64,000 nucleotides of DNA from Terebella lapidaria (lineage: Eukaryota > Annelida > Polychaeta > Terebellida > Terebellidae). Location: contig OX424567.1 in assembly GCA_949152475.1 (NCBI GenBank), forward strand, positions 27,739,402 through 27,803,401, read 5' to 3'. Of this stretch, positions 25,334 to 37,659 are shown piece by piece. Every line of letters begins with the position of its first letter. Position 1 is the stretch's first letter. Made by a program: the position numbers and the translations under genes. The notes below the pieces were generated by a model. That model made no database searches and was not told where the DNA came from. It was given only the letters and a program-made list of their open reading frames with translations.

Positions 25334-25647
25334 GTCACCAGTCGATGGAATGATCTCCCACCGGAGTGAGTCAGTTCCCAGGCACAGACAATCAAGGGAC
25401 AACATTGTCGATCTCCATGGTGACAAGACCTCTTGATCCATTCGCACTGAATCTTGGACATAGATGGGCTCTTTAAGTGTTCCTCGGCTGGACGTCTCCG
25501 CTGGAAACTTGGATTAAAACAGGTGTTTCTGCCAATGTGATTAACACAATACAGTTCCTTCTGCGTGGGATAAAAGTCCAAGTGTTCAGTGACAATAGCG
25601 ATGGATAACAAACACGCCATGGGGTACATTGGATAACTACACAAAAG
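25334..25647 (+). other. 5' untranslated part of the LRR exon
   Basis: This lies between the splice acceptor (25333) and the chosen ATG at 25648. It contains several upstream ATGs opening short frames, such as the 25254-25436 frame that runs through the acceptor. Translation of the main frame may therefore be tempered by upstream ORFs. Confidence 0.5.
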
Positions 25648-28188
25648 ATGTCAAGCTGTCGTCGTGTGAGGGCCACACACCGCTCCTATTACACTTGTGG
25701 GACATGGACAGGGAAATGTTGGTCCTACATCAATCCTGCCCATGTCATTTACATCTTCATGATATACTTCGTACACACCTTGGCAGCGTGCCCGGAGCTC
25801 TGCACGTGTCCGGATCAGTCCAGTCAGGTCAGCTGCCTCGAAGCGGGACTCACAGAGATCCCGAGATCCCTGCCTCCGTCACTGATAACCCTCGACTTAA
25901 GCAAGAACCAAATACACACTCTGACAGAGTCCAGTCTCTCGTCACTACGTGGTGTCGTCAACCTCAAACTGAAGGATAACGAGATTGAGTCAATACACAA
26001 TGGCGTGTTCCGATCTGTTGCATCAATTCAAACCCTGGACCTTGGTGGTAACAAGTTGACGGAATTGACAGAGTTCACGTTCCAAGGTGCGTCTGGATTA
26101 CTACACCTGGACCTGACGTCCAATCAGCTAACAACTGTCGATGGTGCCTTCGCAGGGATGTCAGAACTCTCCCGTCTAGAGCTACATAACAACGAGCTGA
26201 CGGAAATCTCACAGGATATGTTTGCTAACCAGAAAAACCTGCGCTACCTTCTCCTCGCAGAGAATAAAATAAGTAAAATAGACAAAAAAGCCTTCAAGAA
26301 TCTGGAGAAATTAACATACTTGGTTCTCAAAGGGAACCCAATTTCACATGTGATGCGTTTCAAGTTCTACTCGGATTTTCTCTCTTACGTTGACTTATCG
26401 GAATGTGGATTAAGTCATGTTCCACGTGGTTTACCACACTCAATACGCTACCTTCAGCTACGTCGGAATAACATCTCGATCATCAGACGTCACACCTTTC
26501 AAGATTGCCCGTTTGTCAGCATTCTTGTGCTTGACGAAAACGGAATAACAGACATAAGTGATCAAACCTTCGAGCATATGACATACTTACAACAACTGTG
26601 GCTGAATAACAACAACCTGCGGAGGATCCCAAGTCACCTTCCGGTCAGTTTACAGCGACTGCTGATGGATTCAAACAACGTAGAGATCGTCAGCGACGTT
26701 TTCCCGCAAGGTTCACAACTGAACACGTTATCGCTGATGGGTAACAACGTGAGTTACCTCTCGTACAACGCTCTACACAATATGCCTCTGCTACAGAATG
26801 CTGACTTCAGCAACAACCAAATTGTGCACATCTACGGAAACACGTTCAAGAACTCATCGCGGCTGGAAACCCTGCAACTGTCCAAAAACTCACTTCAGTA
26901 CTTTCACAGCCATAGTTTTCATGGTTTGGCGATGCTACAAACTCTCTCCTTGGCTTACGTCCCGACTGTGATCTCAATACATGCAGATAGTTTCAAAGAT
27001 CTGAGCTTACTTACCAAGCTGGATTTAGATAGTAGTCATTGGATTATACAAACCATCCTCGCAGGTTCAGAACTGTTGACTTCTCTTGAGTCTGTTGAGG
27101 ATCTCAGCATGCAGAGTTCAGATCTAACGACTTTCAGTGAAGAATTCTTGGACTATTTCCCAAAGCTGGAGACGTTGCACATATCCAGCACTAGATGGCA
27201 TTGTGATAAGTCACTGATCTGGTTTAGAAACTGGCTTTTAGTGACGGAAATCCGTGTTGAGAACAAAGACGACATTACTTGTTTCTCTCCACACAATTTA
27301 AATGGCCGCTCGATCACCTCCCTCAGCGACCACGAGTTCACGTCTACAACCACCTTGAAGATTTCCACATCAATACCCACACCGCCCGGTAGATTGAGTA
27401 CATTTCCCAGCGTTGTGCCTTCTAATCCCACACCTAAAACCTCCAACGTACCTACAGTGGCTCCCCCTGGTGAGCAGGAAACCTCCACAGAGGGCAGCAC
27501 CAGCTCAGAGGATTACTACGATTATTACAATAAGTTCGGTGAATCTGAGGAGAACGCTGACAATGTCAGACCTGACAGACCAGACAACCCTTATGATGTC
27601 GAGAGTTTGTATCATGACATCTACCCTGATGGGGATGGTGGTGACACTAAATCCTCTCGGTATCCAACGTGGGAAGAAATTTTTAAGTCATCCACTCAGT
27701 CACCAGGTGAAGCCACCAGTAAATACTCCAATTGGGTTATAGACGGTAACCTTCAAATCCAACCAGTCTCAAAGAATGAGTTAGGTGGTGCAACCGACTT
27801 TCCGCCTTCTGCGAGAGAGGATGAGGCCGGGTCTGGTCCAGCGAAATCCACGATTGTTATCATTGTAGCGACGAGCATTGTCACAATCATTGTAGCTGTG
27901 GTTCTCATTGTTGTCATTGTTTACTTGTCTCGGAAAAGTCGAGGAAAGAAAAACGGTGCCGGTAAGGCAAAACAGAGAGCACCCAAGAAAAAGAAACGTG
28001 AAGGATTTCAAAATGGAATCAAGTATGAAAGTAGGAACGATGTCTTATATTTCATGCCTAAGAACCAAGATGGCAGTACCAGTGAATCTTTACAGACACA
28101 GAACAGTAAGGAAGGAATGACTTTGATACCAGGTCGGGATATCAACCACGAAGGCCCTCTACGCGTCTATAAATGGGAAGACTTCTAA
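25648..28188 (+). CDS. Leucine-rich-repeat type I transmembrane protein
   Basis: An uninterrupted 846-codon frame in a single exon. A hydrophobic signal or anchor stretch (about residues 31-47) precedes an LRR N-cap with Cys 48, 52, 54 and 63. About 17-18 leucine-rich repeats follow (about 76-512, consensus LxxLxLxxNxI). Several begin LPxSLxxL, as in small leucine-rich proteoglycans and podocan-like proteins. An LRR C-cap (WHC at 517-519, Cys 545, NLNGRSI) leads into a Ser/Thr/Pro-rich stalk (565-620), then an acidic, Tyr-rich segment (about 620-670, EDYYDYY) that could be sulfated. One membrane helix (about 735-760) is followed by a strongly basic stop-transfer and an 85-residue tail ending WEDF. 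The tail shows no TIR or kinase domain, so a role in adhesion or ligand binding is more likely than Toll-type signalling. The first ATG is chosen; an internal Met at residue 38 is a poorer alternative. Confidence 0.93.
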   Translation: MSSCRRVRATHRSYYTCGTWTGKCWSYINPAHVIYIFMIYFVHTLAACPELCTCPDQSSQVSCLEAGLTEIPRSLPPSLITLDLSKNQIHTLTESSLSSLRGVVNLKLKDNEIESIHNGVFRSVASIQTLDLGGNKLTELTEFTFQGASGLLHLDLTSNQLTTVDGAFAGMSELSRLELHNNELTEISQDMFANQKNLRYLLLAENKISKIDKKAFKNLEKLTYLVLKGNPISHVMRFKFYSDFLSYVDLSECGLSHVPRGLPHSIRYLQLRRNNISIIRRHTFQDCPFVSILVLDENGITDISDQTFEHMTYLQQLWLNNNNLRRIPSHLPVSLQRLLMDSNNVEIVSDVFPQGSQLNTLSLMGNNVSYLSYNALHNMPLLQNADFSNNQIVHIYGNTFKNSSRLETLQLSKNSLQYFHSHSFHGLAMLQTLSLAYVPTVISIHADSFKDLSLLTKLDLDSSHWIIQTILAGSELLTSLESVEDLSMQSSDLTTFSEEFLDYFPKLETLHISSTRWHCDKSLIWFRNWLLVTEIRVENKDDITCFSPHNLNGRSITSLSDHEFTSTTTLKISTSIPTPPGRLSTFPSVVPSNPTPKTSNVPTVAPPGEQETSTEGSTSSEDYYDYYNKFGESEENADNVRPDRPDNPYDVESLYHDIYPDGDGGDTKSSRYPTWEEIFKSSTQSPGEATSKYSNWVIDGNLQIQPVSKNELGGATDFPPSAREDEAGSGPAKSTIVIIVATSIVTIIVAVVLIVVIVYLSRKSRGKKNGAGKAKQRAPKKKKREGFQNGIKYESRNDVLYFMPKNQDGSTSESLQTQNSKEGMTLIPGRDINHEGPLRVYKWEDF

Positions 28189-29742
28189 CCATGGTCAGCC
28201 ACATGTATGTATACGTATATTTGACATTTTATTAGCTAGTATAATCCTATATTATACCTCATGTAAGAATCACGCTCTGTGATTGGTCAATACACCTGAA
28301 GTAATACGCTCTGCTGCAACCGACCGCAATAAACGATATACTAACTGGTTGGTAATTTGATATACTAGCCGGCAGCGTCATTTGTCAATGACGTTTTATC
28401 AAAGCAAACATTCGGTATGATATAATAAATACAACCCTGTATGTATATTGGTACTGCGAATTATTCCCCTCGTGAGACATTACCACCCTCGGCTAACGCC
28501 TCTCTCCACTCACCAGATCACAAGATCCAGGTGAAGATGACGCCAGACTATCCCTAGGAAGCAACAGTGGACATGTTGGAAGGCAGCACCGAGCCAGCAC
28601 GGAGCGTGGCATTTCTGGTATGACTGGCTAGTAGATGTTGAAAGACTTGTGTGTTGCTGGTAAATTTGAGCAAGACAAATTGTGTATCGTACATTTGAGG
28701 TCGAGGATAACACATGAATCAACTAACTGGTTTCAATGGTGTTTTCACGAAGTACTGTCGATGTTATGTATTATAATGTATCTATATCTATTTTGGTGCT
28801 CCAGGGAGGAAACACGTTGATCAACCCGGCATAAAAACTGTCCCCTGCTGCCTGAGAAAGACGTCCCATGCATTTGCATATAATCCATTTCTGCTTAGTA
28901 CTATTCTGCCATTGTTTTTTGGAGGATCAAATGAAGTCATATTGCCATAATTTAATCTCGGTTTTGTTTTTCAAATAATTAACTAGGAATTCGCGCTTCT
29001 CAGTATTAATTATCGAGATAATCAGGCTATGTATATAACTGATGTTTGATATTTATTAAACACTCCTGCAAAGAATTATTTTACTCATTTACTGTTGGAT
29101 TTTCTGTTTCCACCTAAACATGTGCTAGAACTTGGTGCAATCAATATAATTGTATGTGTTACAGCTGTGATAAAATAAACTGCACTGGTCAAGGCAGTGT
29201 CAATTGATTGACTCCAGTAATCAACATGCTTTGTAGAAGCTTTATCGACTCCAAAAACTAACAGATTTCATCATGCATACTAGTATAGGGTGTGGACCTT
29301 TGCTGTGGTCTGAAAATTTCATTTCATGAAAGTCAACAGAAGTTCTACTCTACGGGATATTGAACTTAGCCTTTGCATAACATAAAATTAGCCCAAGAGC
29401 TAAGTTAGTTTACAAGACAATTTTGGTTTTAAACATTGCATGTGACATATGACCTTGAGATTTACCAAAGTCGATTTTTATGGCACCATTAGGTGTGAAT
29501 ACGTAATGTGCATATGACTATATATGTTCTTAAAACATTATGATGACATCACACTATTGTGTGAAGTGTGGATTATTTTCGAGGAATCAACTAGAAGCTG
29601 TGGATTCTTAACGCACAATTTCCAACACTTTGAAAAGAATCAACGGTTAGTCATGGTACATGTTTATTTGCAGAGCTCACACATATTGGATTATTTCATG
29701 TCCATAACCAGTACATGTGATATTACATATTACATAACGGAA
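28189..29742 (+). other. 3' region of the LRR gene and spacer
   Basis: AATAAA at 28328-28333 lies 140 bp after the stop codon and is the first plausible polyadenylation signal; another AATAAA-like site is near 28424. The rest has only short frames and AT-rich sequence, with no recognised repeat. Confidence 0.5.
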
Positions 29743-31902
29743 TTATTTCAAATTCAAGTTCAGAGTTATGTTGACTGGCAACTGGTCTTTGTTTCTGATG
29801 GGACATTCAGAGCTAGGATCTTCCGAAACGCTACTTGTGCTTGAGATTGCTGCACTGATCTTCTTGCGCTTGGCGCCAGACACGCGCTTGTACGAGCGGA
29901 CAGCCAGAGAACGGTGACCAGTAGTTTCACATATCAGCTGCTCATCCATATCTTGTTCAAACATACGTGAAGCGGCTGTGGCCCGTAAGGAATGATTTGT
30001 TCGAAATCCATCTAATCCAGCGTTCTTGCAAAGACGTGAGACAGTTTTCATTAACTCATTCTCTCCAATTGGTTGGCAGCTGAACCACACGTCGTCAACG
30101 GGTCGCACAAGTGGACGGAGGTAAAATGCCGGACTGCATGTAGTGGATGTTGGCCGATGACTGATGTATTGCTCATACACAGCAACGATAGATCGCTGTG
30201 GGTTGGCCTTGTTTTCATACGCATGCACTGTTTTAGGCTCGACTTTACGGTGTTTCGAACCTCCTTGGCGATTCTTAGATGTGTCCTCTACATATCGTAG
30301 ATATCGGTCACCTTTACTGTCGACTTGGATAGACAGCTGAGAGTCAACAAAACGTAGCTGACGATGCTCTTTGCCTGCACGGAACACGAAGTGCAATCCG
30401 ATGAGATACAGAAGCGTATCAGCTAGCTTCCTCGGGGTATCCGTGCCAAGAACACCTTTGGACCACAGAAGCTCTTCTTCATCGGGTGTGATAATTTCAG
30501 CCTTCCTGCGAGGAGCACGTGTCCCACTGGCAGACAGTTCCTTCATGCGGGCATCCAATGTGTTCTTGAGAGGAGTGAATGTGTCATCATGGAGGAATTT
30601 GAACTCATGACCATTACTTTCCAGATAAAGTTGGAGCGACACGATGAGTTCATAAAGTGTTTCTGCTGGGTAGTTTTCTCAAGACGTCTTCTTCACTTCG
30701 AGAACGAATCGGGACGAGGCATAGCATAGCTCGTCCTTTGTCATTTCAAGTAGTTCTGTACGTATTGGGCTCACGTCATCAGTTGCAGACTGTATGATAC
30801 GGGTGTTACGTTCCGTCTTCCAGTCATTGAACAACCGTGCTGCCCACTTGAACTTTTCGGTTGTTGCTTTAGAGAAACTGAAACAGAAAAAGAATTGAGT
30901 ATATTTGCGAAAAACCCAAACAGAAGAAAATATTTAAAGAGTATATAGCGATTCATGATAATTTGATATAGGTTTTCGTTAAGAATGTGAAAGCTTTTGT
31001 GAACTGAACAAACAGCCTTTACAGCTTGTTGATATCATGAATGTGATATTTGCAGACCTTTACACATGTTACAGGAGAACCGCACATCAATTTGAATAAA
31101 AGAGATGTGTAACATCATTGAGGTGCTGCTTTTCAATGAGGGATTTTACGAAGGAATAATTGAGCCATATTACTTTACCATATTACTAAATATAGTGTAT
31201 GTGTTAGATAACTGGACAGAGCATACCTTTTACAACTCTTTGTTGCTACGAGGCTGTCTGGAACGGGAACTGCAAATCTTGGTTTCACTGGTATGTCATC
31301 GCTGGAATTCGTCTGTGGCACAGGTGATGTCATAAAATCTTCATAAGTGTTGTGGCACGATTCCGGCTCCAGGGAGCTAAGTTCTTCTTGATAGCTGCAC
31401 AACGAACAGGCTATCATTATAACTTTACCAGATATGGTGATTTTTCAAAATTTTACAACAAAAATTTGCCAACATTGTCGTTTATATCCATTATGCAAAG
31501 TGATCTTACCTGTTCTGTTTAAATGTCGGCATTCCACTCTGAGATGCGCTATCCAACGAAGCCTCGATTTTCTGGCATGTTGACATGAGTTCGTCGTCTG
31601 ATACGCCGGACGACTGGGCCTAAAAGCATGAATCATAATTACTGTTAGTTTGATATATCAATTACCACAAAGTGTCATCATAGAAACATTTAAACAGATA
31701 TACAGCAACTTCGAATAGTCAATACATACTGTTTCGGCACTCGTAGTCCAATATCCAATTCGGAGAGTGTTTTGTCACCAATATTTTCGAGCATTTGTGC
31801 CGTATCGAACGCTTGATCGCTATCTACAGATGCATTCAAATCAAAATTGATTTTGCTCTGTGTGATGAAGATATCGTCATCATCGCTTACTTGCGCCTGC
31901 AT
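29743..31902 (-). pseudogene. Crypton-like (DUF3504) tyrosine recombinase, four exons, one in-frame stop
   Basis: Four minus-strand exons are visible: 31902-31730 (ATG at 31902, acidic start with SDDDDIF), 31619-31510, 31394-31227 and 30877-29743. Exons 2-3-4 join in phase with GT...AG sites, but the exon 1/2 junction is one nucleotide out of phase. Exon 4 carries the recombinase: box I around FRAGKEHRQL, and box II NHSLRATAASRM, then TGHRS and SYKR. This gives the Arg, His-x-x-Arg, His and Tyr set of tyrosine recombinases as in Cryptons and the related animal ZMYM2/QRICH1 domain. A TGA at 30679-30681 interrupts exon 4 where GGA (Gly) would fit. The protein would be about 530 residues, acting on nuclear DNA. 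It may be a recent pseudogene, a read-through allele or a sequencing error. Confidence 0.75.
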
Positions 31903-31974
31903 TTTGTCAGTGTGAAGTCGAGTGATTTTTGTGGGCTTCACGCAATTGTATTTATATCATGTCACTCGCAATGG

Positions 31975-32640
31975 TTCAGTGATTTAAAGAATCCACACGT
32001 TTTGTTGCGCGCATGCAGATTTGCAACGACTCAGTATTCTGAACACATATTCTGTTTGCGCGCATGCAGAATTGTACGTTGGCTGAAAAGTGACATTGTA
32101 AGAAAAAACTCCTTTTTTCCGAGTAATCCTGACGTGTTCATGATTGACATCATTTGTGGAGAAATAACATTATTTACGTTGAAAAAAGCTTTATGTACGC
32201 AGAAAAAAACGCTATTGATGCAGAAAAAACTTTATTTACGTGTATATAACATTATTGCGTGGAAATAACGCTATTTGCCCACAGCGACCAATGGAAAGAT
32301 AAAAGCATATGTAAGCAGTATTTGGTTATTATATCACACACGGCGGGAGTGAATAATGTTGTTTTTGGGTAAATAATGCTGTTTCCAAGTAAATAATGTT
32401 ATTTATGCCTAAATAAAGTTATTTCTCCATAAATAACTTTTTTCCCCGCATAAATACATTTTTTTACGGGAATAAAGTCATTCAAGCGTAAATTATGTTA
32501 TTCATATAGCATGTATATCAGCCAGGATTACTTCGAGGAATACATTTTTTGTTGCAATGTCATTTATAACCACCGTAGATTTGCAATGATTCAGTGAGTT
32601 AAAGAATCCACACTTTCAGTTTGTATGCATGACGCGCAAA
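31975..32640. repeat. Direct-repeat cluster CAGTGA...TTAAAGAATCCACAC around a MITE
   Basis: TTCAGTGATTTAAAGAATCCACAC near 31975 recurs with changes near 32590, each followed by GCATGCAGA/GCATGA-type sequence. TTTGCGCGCATGCAGA occurs twice, near 32010 and 32058. An inverted GTGGATTCTTTGATTC lies at 32739. These flank the AT-rich MITE and suggest a short tandem family just upstream of the recombinase gene. Confidence 0.6.
32119..32538. mobile_element. AT-rich fold-back MITE with TAAATAA/TTATTT array
   Basis: The ends are inverted repeats sharing CGA(A)GTAATCCTG (left at 32119-32132, right at about 32524-32538). Between them lie about 14 short units with period 19-22. The left six read GAAATAAC...TTATTTACG-like, and the right eight read TAAATAA.GTTATTT, the opposite orientation, switching near 32290-32340. 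No protein is encoded. No empty site is available. Confidence 0.65.
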
Positions 32641-32762
32641 GCGTACATGACGCAACTCACATTTGTAGTACTATTATTTTGTATCTACACATGACTAGGC
32701 CTACACATGTTTTAAGTCGGAGAAAAGACTCAAAAGATGTGGATTCTTTGATTCTGCGCAAG

Positions 32763-33170
32763 CAATGATTTCATCTGGCCACTACTTACTGATAGTTCTG
32801 AGGGAGCCGTGTTCTGTTGCCGTGTTCTGTCTTCGATGCCGTCTTTATGGGAATGAGTATCGTGGAAATAATCGGAAATTGCTGGCCATTGAAACACGGC
32901 GGTAGAAATGACGAAGTTATGCGGCGGCATGTGTCAGAAATGCGTATTGATTTGATGCCACTGATGGATTTTCGCACATTGATGAGTCGGAGAAAAGTTG
33001 CGCAAAAAATACAATGTTTGAGGAAGGTAATATTGCCTTAATGTGGTCACCCACAGAGCTAGTTCCGTCAGTTACTGAAAAACACTCGAATGTTTTCTTC
33101 CGGTTCTGAATATAGGCAGCGACTTTTTGGCGTGGTTTGTTCGATATTGTTCATGCATTCTGCAATTTGT
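32763..33170. repeat. Left inverted arm of block B
   Basis: The reverse complement of 40772-41175, about 405 bp with moderate divergence. The two arms enclose about 7.6 kb. Position 33043 corresponds to base 1 of the window, so block A very likely has the same arm just outside the left edge. Confidence 0.75.
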
Positions 33171-35882
33171 ATGAGATTCGTGGAGGCCATCACTTAATTG
33201 CATTTCTGGTTTTTGCTCTTGAGACATCATTTAATTTTCATAGGTAGTGGAAAGCTACATAAAGGTAATAAACATTCATACATCAAATATTGTTTTGTCT
33301 TTCATACATGAAATTAATTTGCTATTTTATTGTCGTTCGTGATTCAGTAGAATAACACATTAAATTGACAAAACAATGCTTTCCTCAGTGGTTCTATAAA
33401 GTGTTGCACTCAATTTCACATTATGGAATTCCAGTGTCAATACCACTAGAATGTTGTCATTGGTTCTCGATGTATTTTCCACTCAGAACTGCGTAGAGGT
33501 ATTTCGGAGTTCAAGTATCTGATATCTCCCTGAATCTTTTGCCTGTCATAGTGAACGACACTCCTGAAATCTCTTGCATGTTGTATGGATCTGTCATGGT
33601 TTGCATACGAAAAAGTGGTCAGGTTCAAACACGTGACACTTTCCCACATTTCCGAATCCTTGATAACGTTTGATATAAACTGTCATCCTGCAGTTCATTG
33701 GTAATTGGGCTTCTCTCAAAGTGGTCTCAATCAATGGTTATTAGGTATATATATTATAGCAGGGCAGATATCTGCACAAAGTTGTGTTTTGTTTTAGCAA
33801 TGACCATTTGATTGTCCTTGAGAGGTCGTTAGTATTTTGCAGGGGGTGGCGATCTAATCTCATCTGCTGATAGGTCTGGCGATATGGGAAAACCGACAGA
33901 TTGTCATGTGGATGGGATTGGAGAGATGGGGGGGGGGTGTCCTCCAGATATCCACAGACAAATGGCAAATAAGAAATAGCAGTAGTGGAATTATGTGCGT
34001 TTTCTGGAGTCGCATGTTGAGTGTCTATTCTCGCTGGGTGGGATATTTGTGTTAAGATCAATGACTTGTAGACACAAATATCAAGCCCAGATGGATTTCA
34101 AACCCATTATCGTTGGTCAATACGACGTCTGCCATCATATTGTGGGACTATTTCCCTTGTGGATCAATACCATGATCCAGATAGGGACGTGTATCTGACG
34201 CTGGTGAAGGCAATGAATTCTCGTTGGAAATGACACATTGGTATATCGGAAGTTGATTATTTCATGATGTCTACATGTAGTTTTGGAATTTACGTATTCC
34301 TGAGTGAGTTGCTAGAAGAGGTTAACATAACAGCAACAAAATTAGTTAAATGTGTATTATTGGGGAAAATGATGATAATCGACCCTATTCCATACTTTGT
34401 GCTGATGTATTTGTGGAATTGGGTGGCCAGAAGTATTCAATTAAATGAGGTGTTTACATTCTCAACACAATTCATTCACATTGACAATAATTCGTGATTG
34501 CTAAAACCTTTATTAGTGAAACATATTTGCTACTTCAATCACACGTAGTGTGGAGTACAAATACCACGAGTACAGGCGTAAGCTGGCATATGAATACATA
34601 AGTGCTGTGACCCGTGCACGTTTATTGTTCTTCGGGAAGTGAAGTGTTTCGTGTGTCCACGTGCCTGAAATGTCCCTTATTGCGAGCGTTGTTTCATGGA
34701 ATATTACTGGTATTCTTTTCATCACATCTGGCCTTATGTTTGCTTGGTCGACTCAACAATGGCTTTTTGTCAACGAAGTGAAGTCGACGCTACCATTTGA
34801 TTGGCGTTCAGCTTCAGAAACGATTATTTCATGAAAGTTACTCGAGTCTTTTTTTAGAAGCCCTCGACTTCATCAGTGGCCGTCATGTTCTTTCTATAGT
34901 TAGAACCCACACATCCTTGATACTGACATTTCCCACTTCTTGTACTTTACCGGGAAACAGGCCAGGTTTGACACTTTGCAAGTGTTAAATTTCGGGGCAA
35001 CTTTTGGAGTAATAGTTTTAGATCAGTGATGTGACATGTGATTTTTGCTATGAAAGGCTCCACTCATATAGATAGATGGAGTAGTTGACACTGGACAGAG
35101 AGCATCAGCCTGTATTACTTTGTACGGATGTACAATCATGTATTTATTAGACCCCGGATGCTTGTTTTACATTTGGTTTTGAATACATGCCACATATTAG
35201 TTAACTGACTTTGGTTACATTTAAGATACTTGTGAATCCTGCGAATAAACAGACAAATACAACAATGACTTGTGTGAGCATACATTTAGGTCCTATTCAA
35301 ACTTGATATGCTACACATTACACAATATATCTAATTGTCTACCTCTCAATCATAGAAATCTTAGAATTATCCTGAGTAGCATGTTACGTGTAGACATTTG
35401 CTACTTTAGATTGTATTACCATGAGATGTACATTATTTTTCATTAATATGGTTTCAACTGTGATATTTTAGGAGCACCTAGTTCAGGCCAATCATGGTTT
35501 CATGATGGAACAATATAATATACCATCAGATTTACTTTCTTTCAGGTGATTAGGTGATCAAGATACCTTGACCGAATACAGGGTAATTTGTTTTGTATAA
35601 AGATTTATGGTTGGAACTGATGTTTGTAGATTAATTGACTGGATGACTAAGCTCTACATAATATTTATATGAATTCAACGTTTAGATAGACAATATTGAT
35701 CAATAACGATTGCCGATAAAACAATTGATCAGATTTTTGCTACCCCATTGAATGCCTTTCCAGCGAGCATTGCCGCCAAAAGTTCGGAAGTGACGTGGAC
35801 TATATATTATCGCATTAGCATACGACCTATGGCTAATTTGAATACGCCCTTGTGTCCACTGCTATGAGCCCTCACTTATGAT

Positions 35883-36193
35883 ATACAGGGATGATGCAGT
35901 TGTTACTGGTATCGTCAGTTGATCAATTGATATCATAAATGCTAAGCTTGTATGAGAAGAACTTTTTGTGAGAGGGTGACCAGTGCTTTTCATTTGAAGA
36001 ATGATGGTGTTCAGAGCTAATGCACAAGAAGTAATAAATTCATACACAACTTTGAAACCTCTTGAAGATGGTATGTGTTATTATGTGTTGAGTTGAATGC
36101 TAAATATTCTACAAATTATAAATAAAAGTACTATGTCACAATTATGTAGATTGCATGTAACTTCAAGAGGGAATATATAGAGTTGTGAGCGGT
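35883..36193. mobile_element. Insertion of about 310 bp private to block B
   Basis: Block A (about 3955-3962) passes directly from ACTTATGAT to TGCTAATGACG, while B has about 310 bp between equivalent sequences. No clear inverted repeats or target duplication were found, so the boundaries are approximate. It could be a MITE, or a segment lost from A. Confidence 0.5.
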
Positions 36194-37278
36194 TGTTAAT
36201 GACGTGACCTTGAAGGGGAAACAGCCTAGGGTAAAACAACTCACTTCTCGTGATCTGGGATCTTTCAATTATATCTTGATATTAATTACATGTACTGGTA
36301 TAACCTTCCCTATTGATGTGGTTTCTCTCGTGTTTGTTAACAATTGGTAGATCACCCAAACTACATGGTTGGCTCAAGTTGATATTTCAGTATCTTCGAA
36401 ATTCACCTCCATGTGTGTACACTGTTTCATGGAGAATGTCAGTAGGGTATTATATCATTGTGATGCATATGAACTGCATATGGGTACATAAAAGTATTGT
36501 TATTAGACAATAAGAATGTTTGCGATGACACCATTATATCTTTGGATTATAATATTTGGCCGGGCTTTCTTTCTGTTCCAAAATGTTTCTTGCTAGGTTT
36601 TTATTGTCATCATCAAAATCTAGTGGTGTGTTGATGGTAATAGATTGATACTTACATTCATACCACTAAGCTGGTGTCACTGCTGGTGACTCGTGAATGA
36701 GTACATATTTTCTTGTCGTACACCTAATGGTTTGTATCGGATTTCTATATATTTTAATTTGTTGCTGGGCAGTTGCGCACAAATTCCATCAAAATGTACC
36801 AGGGACACATCTACATTCTACTCACTGTTTGTCCCTCATGACGCTGGCGTGACCTTTGATTAAATGTTTGGTCTGGCTTCGTTTCTTTTCCAAATTGTGT
36901 CATTCTATGTTTTTATCGGCATTATCAAATTTTTGTGGAGTTGATGGAGTTGATGGTAATGACTACATCTCAGTTAGATGTCAATGTACAGGTATCGATG
37001 CACCAATATGTCCTCCTCAGAGCTTGGAGAGAAGGGGGAAGTCAGGCCGCCTGGTGAAGAGGAATTCAACCTCCAAGACTTCTTCTTGTGATGTGTAAAG
37101 TTCATATTGTCTGTGGAGGTGTTGTTGTGTTCGTCTACTTGTCTACATTAGGATGCTATCATGATGTTCAGTGGATGTCATCATAATGCATGCATGAATC
37201 AATATATCTTTCTTGACAGAGGAGGTGCTGGCAGAAATTTCTGATGGACATGTCACCAATCAAGAAATGTTAAGATAT

Positions 37279-37659
37279 ATGTAAGTATCAATCTATAACC
37301 GCCAATACAGCCAAATTTTGATGATCCCAATAACAAACATAAAATACAATTTTGCAATAGAAACAAAGCCCGACCAATTACTTTATCAAAAGACACACTG
37401 GCGTCATCAGGGGCAGACAGTGTGGTAAATGTAGTTGTTTCTACTGTACACCTGATGGAATTAGTATACAACTGCCCAACAACCTATGAAAATAATTTAG
37501 AAATCCGAAACAAACCCCATGGAGTAGATATATGACAAGTACATAAGTACCTAATCACAAGCCAAAAGGCTTCTGAGTTGATGGTATCCCCGGGGACAGA
37601 CTTAATGTGCACCAGCAGTGACACCGGCTCAGTGGTATGAATGTAAGTATCAATCTATA
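37279..37659. repeat. Inverted repeat-family insertion flanked by 19-bp direct repeats, block B
   Basis: ATGTAAGTATCAATCTATA occurs at 37279-37297 and 37641-37659. The roughly 361 bp between is absent from A and C, where TTAAGATA continues to AATCTATTC. Its reverse complement contains CATAGGTTGTTGGGCAGTT and GATGACGCCAGTGT, so it belongs to the family at 4403 and 20100 in the opposite orientation. The direct-repeat ends suggest insertion of a family unit or recombination between tandem units. Confidence 0.75.

Noticed and set aside
27153-27500. Minus-strand frame of 115 codons inside the LRR gene
   Set aside because: It is a shadow of the LRR coding frame with low-complexity translation and no independent support.
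28340-28385. CTGGTTGGTAATT word similar to the small hairpin in the blocks
   Set aside because: Only a short match with no mirrored partner nearby, so it is probably chance.
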